DNA of 19,684 nt from an uncultured Blautia sp. (GTDB taxonomy: Bacteria > Bacillota > Clostridia > Lachnospirales > Lachnospiraceae): positions 1 through 19,684 of the forward strand of contig CAKSAW010000013.1 in assembly GCA_934437695.1 (NCBI GenBank), in the 5' to 3' direction. This document shows, piece by piece, positions 7,343 through 15,250 of this stretch. The notes below the pieces were generated by a model. It was not told the origin of the DNA. It ran no database searches and saw nothing but the letters and a program-made list of their open reading frames with translations. Position 1 is the stretch's first letter. Every line of letters starts with the position of its first letter. The position numbers and the translations under genes were made by a program.

Positions 7343-7981
7343 CTATTTATTTTTAACAGAGTCAAAAATTTCAATTGCCTGAACTATGGCCTTTGCAGCA
7401 CCGTCAATTCCCATCTTACTACTGTCTACACAGAGATTGTAGCTTGAAGCAGAACCCCATTTCTTATTGGTATAGTAATTATAATAGCTGGAACGGCTCT
7501 TATCAGTTTTATTGATCATGTCCTTTGCCTCTTTGGCAGTTTTGTTATGTTTATGAGAAAGGCGGCTGATCCTCCAGTCAATATCTGCATGTACAAATAC
7601 ACTGAAGCAGTCTTTATATTCTGCCAGCGCATAATCGGCACATCTTCCTACCATAACACAGGGACCCTCAGAAGCCAGTTTCTTAATCGCGTCAAACTGT
7701 GCAAGAAATACTTTATGGTTCATAGGCATATCTGTAAATCCTGAAGAAGAATACCCAAAAGAATAGGTATCCATTACTAAAGAATACAAAAAGCTGTTGG
7801 TTGGCTTCTCATCATGATTCTCAAAAAGTTCTTTGCAGATACCACTCTCATTTGCTGCATGCTCAAGAAGTTCTTTGTCATAACATTTAATACCGAAATA
7901 TTTGGCAACCTCCTGACCTATTTGTCTTCCGCCACTTCCATATTGACGTCCTATTGTAATAATTGAGCTTGTACTGTTCAT
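7343..7981 (-). CDS. Cytidylate-kinase-like P-loop protein (Cytidylate_kin2 family)
   Basis: The product is a P-loop nucleotide-binding protein of 212 residues. Near the N-terminus a Walker A-like loop, ITIGRQYGSGGRQIG, is typical of the cytidylate-kinase-like family common in Clostridia; further signatures are CYDKELLEHAA, GPCVMVGRCADY and a basic DKSR segment in the LID-like region. These proteins resemble Cmk, but the true substrate has generally not been shown and it need not be the essential CMP kinase. A GTG at 7990 is possible, but the GGGAG site is only properly spaced for the ATG at 7981. It is transcribed alone or as read-through from rluD 70 bases upstream, and is followed by a good terminator. 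Confidence 0.82.
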   Translation of the reverse strand: MNSTSSIITIGRQYGSGGRQIGQEVAKYFGIKCYDKELLEHAANESGICKELFENHDEKPTNSFLYSLVMDTYSFGYSSSGFTDMPMNHKVFLAQFDAIKKLASEGPCVMVGRCADYALAEYKDCFSVFVHADIDWRISRLSHKHNKTAKEAKDMINKTDKSRSSYYNYYTNKKWGSASSYNLCVDSSKMGIDGAAKAIVQAIEIFDSVKNK

Positions 7982-8022
7982 AATCTGCACTCCCTTCTGT
8001 CACGTATTCTATCTATAGACAT

Positions 8023-8051
8023 ATTATACAATACTTTCGGGAAAATGCAAA
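8023..8051 (-). promoter_or_regulatory. Possible promoter of the cytidylate-kinase-like gene
   Basis: A perfect TATAAT (8023-8028) lies on the minus strand between rluD and the kinase-like gene. The matching -35 is weak (TTTGCA at 8046-8051 with 17-base spacing). No terminator is seen after rluD, so read-through is also possible. Confidence 0.4.
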
Positions 8052-8966
8052 CTATTTTCGTAATTTTTCCAATAGTTTAAGAAAATATTCAGGTAAAGGA
8101 GCCGAAAACTCCATGTATTCACCGGTGGAGGGATGAATAAACCCAAGGATCATTGCATGAAGAGTCTGTCCCTGCAGATGATAAGGGTTCTTTCCTGATC
8201 CATACACCTCATCACCCAACAGAGGATGACCGATACTTGTCATATGGACACGGATCTGATGGGTACGTCCTGTTTCCAGGCGGCATTCCACGTAAGTGGC
8301 ATTTTTAAAACGTTCTAGAACTTTATAATGTGTAACAGCATCTTTACCATTTTTATAATTGATCGCCATTTTCTTGCGGTCAATTGGATGACGTCCCACA
8401 GGTCCCTCAATAGTTCCCTCATCTTCTTTCAGTACACCTGCTACGATTGCTCTGTATCTCCGTTTAATAGAGTGTTCCTTCAGCTGTTCTGCCAGATCAC
8501 GATGTGCATTGTCATTTTTACACACAAGAAGAGCTCCCGTAGTATCTTTATCAATCCTGTGGACAATACCGGGCCGCATAACGCCATTAATGCCTGAAAG
8601 ATTATCTTTACAGTGAAACATGATCGCATTTACCAATGTTCCGGAGGTATGTCCTGCACTGGGGTGAACCACCATTCCCTTTGGTTTATTTACAATGAGC
8701 ACATCGTCATCTTCATAAAGAATATCCAGCGGGATATCTTCCGGAAGAATATCCGGTTCTTCCATATCAGGAACTTCCAGAGAAATATTGTCCTGTTCCT
8801 GGACCTTATAGTTGGCTTTTACAGGAGAACCATTAACCATTATTTTCTGTTCTTTTAGCAGTTTCTGAATATAAGAACGTGACAGTTCTTCATTTTTTTC
8901 AGAAAGATAGCGGTCAATCCGGATACCGGACTGACCGTCAGAAACGTGATAATTAAGAATTTCCAT
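8052..8966 (-). CDS. rluD: RluA/RluD family 23S rRNA pseudouridine synthase
   Basis: The enzyme isomerises uridines in large-subunit rRNA. It has an N-terminal S4 RNA-binding domain (about residues 14-62, RIDRYLSEKN...KIMVNG) and a catalytic domain with HRIDKDTTGALLV, in which Asp139 is the catalytic aspartate. The RTHQIRVHM motif and a C-terminal HPSTGEYMEFSAPLP segment are also typical. The 304-residue length is normal. It starts 4 bases after the lspA stop; the lspA-rluD (ylyB) order is widely conserved in Firmicutes. The exact uridine targets (RluD-type 1911/1915/1917 versus other sites) cannot be assigned from sequence alone. Confidence 0.93.
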   Translation of the reverse strand: MEILNYHVSDGQSGIRIDRYLSEKNEELSRSYIQKLLKEQKIMVNGSPVKANYKVQEQDNISLEVPDMEEPDILPEDIPLDILYEDDDVLIVNKPKGMVVHPSAGHTSGTLVNAIMFHCKDNLSGINGVMRPGIVHRIDKDTTGALLVCKNDNAHRDLAEQLKEHSIKRRYRAIVAGVLKEDEGTIEGPVGRHPIDRKKMAINYKNGKDAVTHYKVLERFKNATYVECRLETGRTHQIRVHMTSIGHPLLGDEVYGSGKNPYHLQGQTLHAMILGFIHPSTGEYMEFSAPLPEYFLKLLEKLRK

Positions 8967-8970
8967 AATA

Positions 8971-9495
8971 TTAATCCTTTTTTATTTTCAAAAAATCATA
9001 ATCTTCATCGTTTTTGTATTTGAAACATACCATTATGATGAGCAGTATGCCGCTGCATACAACATACACATCTGCTATATTAAATACCGGGAAATCGATA
9101 AGTGAAAAGTAGATAAAATCAACAACATAGCCTCTGAACACTCTGTCAATGAAATTTCCCATAGCTCCTGAGACCATTACAAGTGATATCGCTGTAAGCG
9201 GCAGATAAAATCTGGTTTCAGGAATCCGTGCATATACGTAAATAAATACACAGAAAAATAAAAGGCATAATATAACAAATACCGGAATCCTGCCCTCAAA
9301 TAATCCAAAAGCCATTCCGCGGTTTTCAATATAACGCAGCTGCAGGACCCCGGGAATAAGAAGAACATCAGGTTTGTTTCTTAAATGAGTCAGAATAAGA
9401 TATTTACTTCCCTGATCCAAAAATGTCAGAATAAAGATAATAATAAAGCCTTTTATCCAGCGCATACTGGCAGATCCGGATGAAACTTTGCTCAT
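8971..9495 (-). CDS. lspA: Lipoprotein signal peptidase (signal peptidase II)
   Basis: This integral membrane aspartyl protease removes signal peptides from diacylglyceryl-modified prolipoproteins. The 174-residue protein has four hydrophobic segments and the conserved motifs: NRGMAFGLF after the first segment, GNFIDR with catalytic Asp117, and FPVFNIADV with the second catalytic Asp142. The ATG overlaps the aroB stop by 4 bases (ATGA), so the two genes are coupled. In many Firmicutes lspA follows ileS or divIVA; here aroB is the upstream neighbour. Confidence 0.95.
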   Translation of the reverse strand: MSKVSSGSASMRWIKGFIIIFILTFLDQGSKYLILTHLRNKPDVLLIPGVLQLRYIENRGMAFGLFEGRIPVFVILCLLFFCVFIYVYARIPETRFYLPLTAISLVMVSGAMGNFIDRVFRGYVVDFIYFSLIDFPVFNIADVYVVCSGILLIIMVCFKYKNDEDYDFLKIKKD

Positions 9496-10583
9496 ATCAG
9501 GATCTCCCTGATCGCCTGAAGTAATTCATCATCTGTAACTGTTTTATCTATAAAGCTTTTGCCTATTCCGTCCATAAGGATAAACTTAATATGTCCGGCT
9601 TCCATTTTTTTATCTTTTTTTGTTGCTGCCAGAACATCTTCTGCATTTGTAAGGTCAACAGAAAGAGGAAGACTGTAAGAGTGACAGCCGTTTCTGATCT
9701 TATTATACTCTTCCCTGGTCAACAATCCTCTTGTCATAGATAGATAAGCAGCAGCAATCAGACCAATCCCAACACACTGTCCATGAAGCAGCTGGAAATT
9801 TTTCAGTTTTTCCACTGCATGTCCCACTGTGTGACCAAGATTTAACAGTGCACGTTCTCCCTGTTCCTTAGGGTCACGTTCAACCACACCTGCCTTGATC
9901 TCGCAGCATCTGCGTATCATTTTGGAGAGCATACCTAAATCCAGATTACTGATCGCAGGCTGATTTGAGCATACAAAATCAAAGAAATCACCATCGCAGA
10001 TCAGTCCTGTTTTAAGAATCTCACCCATACCACAGGTAAACTCACGGTCTGGAAGTGACTGCAGAGTACTCATGTTCATATATACAAGACGTGGCTGATG
10101 AAAAGCACCTACCATGTTTTTGTACTGAAGGAAGTCAACACCTGTTTTACCGCCTACACTGCTGTCAACCTGCGCAAGAAGAGTAGTAGGAACCTGAATG
10201 AAATCAATGCCTCTCAGATATGTGGCAGCTCCGAAACCAGTCAGATCACCTACAACTCCACCACCTAATGCGACCAGAAGTCCCTTTCTGTCCATCTCAT
10301 TTTCAATCAGGGTTTTATATAATTCCTGTACTGTATTCAGATTTTTATTCTGTTCACCGGCTTCAAATACAAAAGAAAAAATTTCAGAGGAAACTTCTTT
10401 AAGTACTGATCTGACAGCATCATGATAGAGAGGTGCGACATGACTGTCTGTTACAATACAGATCTTACGATTCTGCAGTCCCTCTTCTCTGACTGCTGCA
10501 GCAAGATTCTGAAAGTCATTTTCAAAATAAATAGGATAATGGAAATCTCCTTCCCGTTTTACAAGTAATTTATGTTCTGCCAT
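9492..10583 (-). CDS. aroB: 3-dehydroquinate synthase
   Basis: The enzyme converts DAHP to 3-dehydroquinate, the second step of the shikimate pathway, using NAD+ and a divalent metal. The 363-residue protein has the glycine-rich NAD-binding turn GGGVVGD (107-113), the VPTTLLAQVDSSVGGKTGV block (131-149), and metal ligands Glu188 (GMGEILK), His251 (GHTVGH) and His267 (LLHGQ). It is complete and of normal length. An AGGAG site precedes the ATG in a 59-base gap after ylmH. No other aro gene is in the window, so it is separated from the rest of the pathway and embedded in a division/envelope cluster. Confidence 0.96.
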   Translation of the reverse strand: MAEHKLLVKREGDFHYPIYFENDFQNLAAAVREEGLQNRKICIVTDSHVAPLYHDAVRSVLKEVSSEIFSFVFEAGEQNKNLNTVQELYKTLIENEMDRKGLLVALGGGVVGDLTGFGAATYLRGIDFIQVPTTLLAQVDSSVGGKTGVDFLQYKNMVGAFHQPRLVYMNMSTLQSLPDREFTCGMGEILKTGLICDGDFFDFVCSNQPAISNLDLGMLSKMIRRCCEIKAGVVERDPKEQGERALLNLGHTVGHAVEKLKNFQLLHGQCVGIGLIAAAYLSMTRGLLTREEYNKIRNGCHSYSLPLSVDLTNAEDVLAATKKDKKMEAGHIKFILMDGIGKSFIDKTVTDDELLQAIREILI

Positions 10584-10642
10584 TTTCCTGTTCTCCTTTT
10601 TATTACAAAATAAGCGATAAATAACTGAATGATGAGTAGATT

Positions 10643-11395
10643 TTATACATAGCGTAAAATACGCACACTACAGCGTCCTTTTTTGGTCTGATGGGAAACA
10701 CCATCAAAAATAAAACGACCTTTGCTGCGTACAGATATGATATCGCCCTCTTTTGGTTCATATCCATTGCTGGTGATCAGCTTCCCGTTGACAAAAACCT
10801 GTCCGCCTTCAATATATGATACCATACTGCTTCTGGAGGTCTTAAATGCAAGAGCTATCAATGCATCCAGACGTACAGAAGCACAGGTTCCATTGAGCGG
10901 CTCCAGTGCAGGACGAGGAAATTCATCAGGGTCCTCCACTTTTGTGATCAGAATATTTGTATGACGGACACGGCACAGATTTTCAAGAAAGAAAGCCGTC
11001 ATTTTATTCTGACAGAAAAACCAGGCAGCTTTTTCCTGAACAACAATATCTCCAATCACACTCCGCTCTACTCCCAGATTGAGAAGTGCGCCAAGGTAAT
11101 CACGATGGCTGAGAGATTCAGAAAATCTGATCGCCTTAGGTTCTATCCTGAGACAGTCGATAGGATATTCCCATGTAAAAGAAAGAGCATCAGGATGAAA
11201 TGCAACCATCTGACGCTCCGCATTTTCATAGCCTCCGAAAGTCTCCATAATGATCTGGGGAAACTGATGTTTCAAGCTACTGACCATGTTCTGTTCATTT
11301 AAATTAAGAAAATCCGAAAATGTAACTATATCTCTCTGATATGAGAGATTGGCCAATTCCCGGATTCTCTTAAGAAAAAATTCGTCTTTTTCCAT
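10643..11395 (-). CDS. ylmH: YlmH family S4-domain RNA-binding protein
   Basis: This 250-residue protein has the YlmH/photosystem II S4 layout: an N-terminal domain of about 170 residues and a C-terminal S4 RNA-binding domain (about 178-245; DALIALAFKTSRSSM, then GGQVFVNGKLI and an EGDIISVRSKGRF segment). YlmH of Firmicutes is linked to ribosome rescue and sits in the sepF division cluster. The gene begins 6 bases after sepF; there is no good ribosome binding site close to the ATG, only AGGA within the last sepF codons about 12 bases upstream, suggesting translation is coupled to sepF. ylmG, usually between sepF and ylmH, is missing. Confidence 0.92.
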   Translation of the reverse strand: MEKDEFFLKRIRELANLSYQRDIVTFSDFLNLNEQNMVSSLKHQFPQIIMETFGGYENAERQMVAFHPDALSFTWEYPIDCLRIEPKAIRFSESLSHRDYLGALLNLGVERSVIGDIVVQEKAAWFFCQNKMTAFFLENLCRVRHTNILITKVEDPDEFPRPALEPLNGTCASVRLDALIALAFKTSRSSMVSYIEGGQVFVNGKLITSNGYEPKEGDIISVRSKGRFIFDGVSHQTKKGRCSVRILRYV

Positions 11396-11401
11396 CCGGG
11401 A

Positions 11402-12061
11402 TCAATATCCTGCTCTTACAGACGGAGCAGATCCTCCCAGAATATTCTGAAGATCACCGGTGATATCTACATTGTACGGTCCAAGTACAAAGATATAGCT
11501 GGATACCTTCTGAAGGCTGCCGCCTAAAGAATAGCATGCACCGGATGTAAAATCAATGATTCTCTGTGCCAGTTCAACATCGATTCCTTCCAGATTTAAA
11601 ATAACAGTAGAATTATCTACTAAAGTGTCAGCAATCTCGCGTGTATCTTCCATAGAAGAAGGTTTGATCACACAGACTTCCATGCTTGGCCCCTGATTTG
11701 ATTTACGGCTGCTTCTCATTGGAGTGATCTTGGAAGATGCTGCAGGACGTGTCTGGCGTTCGGCGCGTTCCTGCTTAACCGTAATTTTTGACGGAGCCGA
11801 AGCTGTCTGTTTTGGAGCAGATGCCTGTTTTGAAGTTGTCTTAACTGCTTTCTCTTCTATATCATCGAAATCATCTTCGTCATCGGATTCCTTTTTCTTA
11901 GAGAATTTATCGAAGAATTTCTTCTTTGGCTTTTCATCAAAGTCGTCATCAAGAAAATCTTCGTCATCTTCCTCATCTAACAGATCATCATCTAAGAATC
12001 CGTCATCATCGTAATCATCGTTCAGTTTGATGGCATCTAAAAATTTATCTAAAACGCCCAT
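11402..12061 (-). CDS. sepF: Cell division protein SepF with long acidic linker
   Basis: SepF tethers FtsZ to the membrane and organises the division septum. The N-terminal amphipathic membrane-binding segment is MGVLDKFLDAIKL. The C-terminal SepF fold (about residues 125-212) includes VILNLEGIDVELAQRIIDF, the YSLGGSLQKVSSYIFVLGP region and the conserved glycines. Between them lies an unusually long (about 110-residue) linker: first strongly acidic (runs of Asp/Glu, 15-42), then a Lys/Phe patch, a second acidic patch and a Ser/Thr/Lys/Gln region. At 219 residues it is longer than the roughly 150 of Bacillus SepF. The ATG at 12061 is chosen over an in-frame TTG at 12073 because GGAG is spaced 7 bases from it and the membrane-binding motif starts there. 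Confidence 0.95.
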   Translation of the reverse strand: MGVLDKFLDAIKLNDDYDDDGFLDDDLLDEEDDEDFLDDDFDEKPKKKFFDKFSKKKESDDEDDFDDIEEKAVKTTSKQASAPKQTASAPSKITVKQERAERQTRPAASSKITPMRSSRKSNQGPSMEVCVIKPSSMEDTREIADTLVDNSTVILNLEGIDVELAQRIIDFTSGACYSLGGSLQKVSSYIFVLGPYNVDITGDLQNILGGSAPSVRAGY

Positions 12062-12081
12062 TTTAATCTCCAATCTTTTTA

Positions 12082-12783
12082 TTAATCTTCTTTTATTGAG
12101 TAATCTCTTTCACCAAAGATACCCGTTCCTACGCGTACCATTGTGGCACCTTCCTCAATTGCGACCTGATAATCATTTGTCATTCCCATACTCAGGACGC
12201 TCATATTAACATTATTAATGTTTTTGCCCGCAATGTCAACACTTAATTTCTTTAATTTTTGAAAAACTTCTCTGTTTTCTTCAGGATTTGCTACAAAAGG
12301 TGCAATTGTCATGAGCCCTTTTATACGCAGATGCTGATAAGAGGAAATTTCCTCCAGAAATGGTAATACCTCATCAACAGAAAGGCCAAACTTACTTTCC
12401 TCTTCTGCCACATTCACTTCTATTAAAACCGGCATACAGATGTCTTTTTTGGCTGCCTCTTTTTCAATTGTCTCTGCCAGACGTACAGAATCAACGGAAT
12501 GTATCATAGATACCTTATCTATGATATATTTAACTTTGTTTCTCTGCAAATGTCCGATCATGTGCCATTGTACATCAGTCGGCATCTGGTCATATTTATC
12601 TACGATTTCCTGAACTTTATTTTCGCCAAATACTCTTGCTCCTGCATTATATGCCTCTTTGAGCATTTCCACAGGTTTCGTTTTACTGACTGCAACAAGC
12701 GTTACTTCTTCAGGAGAACGCCCGGCAGTGTTACAGGCTTCCTCTATATTCTTTTTTACAAGGTTTAGTTTATCAGCTAACAT
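12082..12783 (-). CDS. yggS: YggS/YlmE family pyridoxal-phosphate homeostasis protein
   Basis: This single-domain PLP-binding TIM-barrel protein of 233 residues is involved in B6 vitamer and amino-acid homeostasis rather than a known catalytic reaction. VAVSKTKP contains the PLP lysine (Lys34); FGENKVQE, WHMIGHLQRNK, MIHSVDS, the FGLS segment and the C-terminal MGMTNDYQVAIEEGATMVRVGTGIFG region (phosphate binding) are all typical. A strong GAGGAGG site precedes the ATG. It is 17 bases after the HlyD-like gene and 20 bases before sepF, the conserved ylmE-sepF order. Confidence 0.95.
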   Translation of the reverse strand: MLADKLNLVKKNIEEACNTAGRSPEEVTLVAVSKTKPVEMLKEAYNAGARVFGENKVQEIVDKYDQMPTDVQWHMIGHLQRNKVKYIIDKVSMIHSVDSVRLAETIEKEAAKKDICMPVLIEVNVAEEESKFGLSVDEVLPFLEEISSYQHLRIKGLMTIAPFVANPEENREVFQKLKKLSVDIAGKNINNVNMSVLSMGMTNDYQVAIEEGATMVRVGTGIFGERDYSIKED

Positions 12784-12800
12784 ATTAAGCCTCCTCTTGG

Positions 12801-14258
12801 TTAGTATAAAATGTCTTCTTCTTTTACTTTATCAGCATTTCTGACAATATGATCATATCTGGACAGACCGTATGTTGTGTTTTTTGATACGATCGCATAT
12901 TCTTCATTCTGATCCAGTATTTCAATGCGGCGAAAAACAGCATATCCTTTGTTGATACAGTAGACACCCTCAAGAGTATCTGTTTCTCCGATGATATATT
13001 TTTCACCTGTATCTGTATTGATAAGGGCATCTCCCTCTTTAAAAGCCTTTTTATCAATATAATAAATCTTTGGCTGTTCTGACTCGTTGACTGCAAGCTT
13101 GGAAACAGATGTATCCTCAATACTTGCATAAATGCTCGCACTTTTAAAGGTTGTGGTATTTTTACCACCGGAAAGCATAAAACCTGATTCATTATTCTGC
13201 GTGGTAAGCATTCTGGATGGAACAACATAAAAATCCTTTGTCACGATCGATGTGAGAGGAATCTTCAGGCCGACTACTGTATTGGTCACAAGTTCTATAT
13301 CCAGAAAACGGTCAGATGCATAGCGGATAAGACCTTTATTAAAATCAATCTGTCCGTATTTACTGCCATCTATTGTGATAATAGAAAAATCTCCGTTTTG
13401 TGTCATATCATCCTTTAAAAATTTAACACGGATAGTAGAACGGTCTTTCAGCTTTTCTACCTGTTTATCACTTAAAGGGATCAGAAGACTCCAGCGCTCA
13501 TCAGTTATAAGCGTATAAACATCATCTCCGGCCTTTACCTTATCCGATGTTTTTAAATCTGTCTCATGATAAGAATTCTGATCAAAATCTTCTGCTGAGA
13601 CAGTGTCAATAGTTTTTCCTTCATAGTTATCTTTTGAATATAAAATAATACCATCAGACTGAGACTGGCATATGGACTGATTTCCTGCATAAGTATTCGT
13701 TGTCATACTGGTGCTGTTACTGGTGTTATCATCGTTGTTTCCGTCTGACGTAAGAGGGGCAGACGATGTATTTTCAGATTCAGCATATTGCAGGATATTT
13801 CCCTTCAGTTCATATTTAAAACTGTAGGTACTGTTAAATTTACTCGAATTGAATCCTTTTGAAAAACTCATCATATCAGTTCGTATTTTTGAAAGTTCTT
13901 CAGGAGTAAGGGATGCAGAGGCAGAAGATGTTTTTGTATCGTTCAGAGAATAAACAGCTCCGGAGGCATTGATCTTGCTGCCCTCTCTTGCATAATAAGT
14001 AATATATCCTGATGAAGGTGCCGTACATATGGTTTCTTCACGGATAGCAAGACCGGTATATGTTTCGTTACGGGATAAAGGTCCTGATGTAACCTGATAA
14101 GATTCGATATGAGTAGTTGTAAGGTACAATATAGCGCTGAATGCCATATAGATGAACAGAATCCCAAACATGATCGTTCCTATATTCAGCCCTACAACCA
14201 TACGCAGTTTCGCCAGAATTCCAGGCATCTTTTTAGATTTATTGCGATTATCAGACAA
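12801..14258 (-). CDS. Membrane-anchored HlyD-like protein at the head of the sepF cluster
   Basis: This 485-residue protein has a basic cytoplasmic N-terminus (SDNRNKSKKM), one transmembrane helix (about 24-47) and a large outside region. A lipoyl-like half-motif (GYITYYAREGSKINASGAVY, about 84-103), a Ser/Thr/Asn-rich insertion (about 110-195), a second half-motif around DKVKAGDDVYTL and a beta-barrel-like stretch (IRVKFLKDD, LIRYASDRFLDIELV) recall HlyD/RND adaptor proteins. No ABC or RND transporter gene is near, and the organism is expected to lack an outer membrane, so an efflux role is doubtful; its place upstream of yggS-sepF suggests an envelope or division role (inference). The start is TTG: a GGAG site lies 8 bases upstream, while the next in-frame ATG (14228) has none. 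Confidence 0.75.
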   Translation of the reverse strand: MSDNRNKSKKMPGILAKLRMVVGLNIGTIMFGILFIYMAFSAILYLTTTHIESYQVTSGPLSRNETYTGLAIREETICTAPSSGYITYYAREGSKINASGAVYSLNDTKTSSASASLTPEELSKIRTDMMSFSKGFNSSKFNSTYSFKYELKGNILQYAESENTSSAPLTSDGNNDDNTSNSTSMTTNTYAGNQSICQSQSDGIILYSKDNYEGKTIDTVSAEDFDQNSYHETDLKTSDKVKAGDDVYTLITDERWSLLIPLSDKQVEKLKDRSTIRVKFLKDDMTQNGDFSIITIDGSKYGQIDFNKGLIRYASDRFLDIELVTNTVVGLKIPLTSIVTKDFYVVPSRMLTTQNNESGFMLSGGKNTTTFKSASIYASIEDTSVSKLAVNESEQPKIYYIDKKAFKEGDALINTDTGEKYIIGETDTLEGVYCINKGYAVFRRIEILDQNEEYAIVSKNTTYGLSRYDHIVRNADKVKEEDILY

Positions 14259-14269
14259 TGGAATGTCTC

Positions 14270-14305
14270 CTTTTGATTACTTAAATCCTTTTCATTACTT
14301 AAATC
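14270..14305. repeat. 18-bp tandem duplication in the leader of the HlyD-like gene
   Basis: Two adjacent 18-base units (14270-14287 and 14288-14305) differ at one position. They lie between the promoter and the start codon of the HlyD-like gene and duplicate the purine-rich part of the leader. Read on the minus strand, the upstream copy contains ATG-AAA-AGG-ATT-TAA (14281-14295), a four-codon open frame without a clear ribosome binding site. Confidence 0.6.
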
Positions 14306-14326
14306 AGAAATTTTTATTTCCAAAAT

Positions 14327-14355
14327 ATTGTAACACTTTGCACAGTTAAAAACAA
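14327..14355 (-). promoter_or_regulatory. Candidate promoter of the HlyD-like/yggS/sepF cluster
   Basis: On the minus strand TTGTTT (14350-14355) and TACAAT (14327-14332) are 17 bases apart. Transcription would start near 14320 and give a leader of about 60 bases that contains the 18-bp duplication. The -35 is only partly consensus. Confidence 0.45.
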
Positions 14356-14406
14356 GATTATTCATAAAGAATTCACAGTAATTGTAAAAAGCAAGAACAC
14401 GTTTTC

Positions 14407-14420
14407 CGAATATAAGTTTG
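14407..14420. promoter_or_regulatory. LexA (SOS) box upstream of lexA
   Basis: CGAATATAAGTTTG matches the Gram-positive SOS box CGAAC-N4-GTTYG at all fixed positions but one (T for C in the left half). It overlaps the -35 region of the lexA promoter, fitting autorepression. Confidence 0.7.
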
Positions 14421-14446
14421 CTTTTTTTGCAGGATTATGGTATGAT
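14418..14446 (+). promoter_or_regulatory. lexA promoter
   Basis: TTGCTT (14418-14423) and TATGAT (14441-14446) are 17 bases apart, and TGG directly before the -10 gives an extended -10 (TGn). The LexA box overlaps the -35. The start would be near 14453. Confidence 0.6.
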
Positions 14447-14515
14447 GAAAGAAAAATCAGTTTGTCGGTATACGAGTGATGATTGGAAGTATAGTGATAA
14501 AGGAGGTACAATTAT

Positions 14516-15133
14516 ATGCCATATGGAAGAATAACCCCGAAACAACAGGAAATCCTTGATTATATAAAGAATGAGATTTTAAACAGAGGATTTCCTCCGG
14601 CAGTCCGTGAGATTTGTGAGGCAGTAAATCTGAAATCAACTTCTTCAGTCCACTCTCATCTGGAAGCACTGGAAAAGAATGGATATATCCGCAGGGATGC
14701 AACGAAGCCACGGGCAATCGAGATCATTGATGATAATTTTAATCTGGTCCGCAGAGAAGTTGTAAATGTTCCTATTGTAGGCACTGTAGCAGCAGGACAG
14801 CCGCTTCTTGCAGTTGAGAACCTTGAAGGATATTTCCCTATTCCTGCTGAATTTATGCCTAATGAACAGAGTTTTATGCTTAAGGTAAAAGGTGAAAGTA
14901 TGATCAATGCCGGAATTTTCGACGGAGATCAGGTTCTGGTAAAGAAACAGTCTACAGCAGAAGACGGAGATATTGTAGTTGCTCTGATCGATGACGGTGC
15001 TACAGTTAAAACTTTTTATAAAGAAAAAGGGTATTACCGTCTTCAACCGGAGAATGATACGATGGATCCGATTCTTGTTCATGAGGATTTACAGATTCTC
15101 GGTAAAGTTTTTGGTGTATTTCGTTTATATTAG
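14516..15133 (+). CDS. lexA: LexA repressor, SOS-response regulator
   Basis: This is a 205-residue transcriptional repressor that self-cleaves on RecA filaments. The N-terminal winged helix-turn-helix (about 1-68) has the recognition region [20 protein letters not shown]. The C-terminal S24 domain has the scissile Ala93-Gly94 (TVAAGQP), nucleophile Ser128 (GESM) and general base Lys165 (ATVKTFY). All are present, so it should be functional. AAAGGAGG precedes the ATG. It is the only plus-strand gene in the window, divergent from the HlyD-like gene and convergent with rsfS, and has its own promoter with a LexA box. Confidence 0.97.
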   Translation: MPYGRITPKQQEILDYIKNEILNRGFPPAVREICEAVNLKSTSSVHSHLEALEKNGYIRRDATKPRAIEIIDDNFNLVRREVVNVPIVGTVAAGQPLLAVENLEGYFPIPAEFMPNEQSFMLKVKGESMINAGIFDGDQVLVKKQSTAEDGDIVVALIDDGATVKTFYKEKGYYRLQPENDTMDPILVHEDLQILGKVFGVFRLY

Positions 15134-15186
15134 AAATCTGTCTGTCAGTGAACTCTGACAAATGAACACTAAATAAAGGTTCAAAA

Positions 15187-15236
15187 ATAACAGGGGATCA
15201 GATGTTACGCTTATAACACATCCGATCCCCTGTTAT
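15187..15236. terminator. Bidirectional terminator between convergent lexA and rsfS
   Basis: A 19-bp stem (15187-15205 with 15218-15236, one mismatch) with a GGGGATC core encloses a 12-base loop. The minus-strand side is followed by a T-rich run (TTATTTTTG), so it serves the rsfS end; it is also placed to stop lexA transcripts. A smaller 6-bp hairpin (TGTCAG 15143-15148 with CTGACA 15155-15160) lies just after the lexA stop. Confidence 0.85.
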
Positions 15237-15250
15237 ATGATTACTGTTTC

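Noticed and set aside
7343..7981. Calling this gene the essential CMP kinase cmk
   Set aside because: It belongs to the cytidylate-kinase-like family, which differs from Cmk in sequence and genomic context; its substrate is unproven.
11724..12014. Plus-strand open frame rich in serine, opposite sepF
   Set aside because: It is the antisense shadow of the GAT/GAA-rich acidic linker of SepF, with no ribosome binding site or family resemblance.
12801..14258. Calling the HlyD-like gene a drug-efflux adaptor
   Set aside because: No transporter gene is nearby and the surrounding genes are division and translation genes, so only the fold resemblance is kept.
14390..14405. Second LexA box near GAACACGTTTT
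   Set aside because: The half-sites have a 2-base rather than 4-base spacing and the right half does not match.
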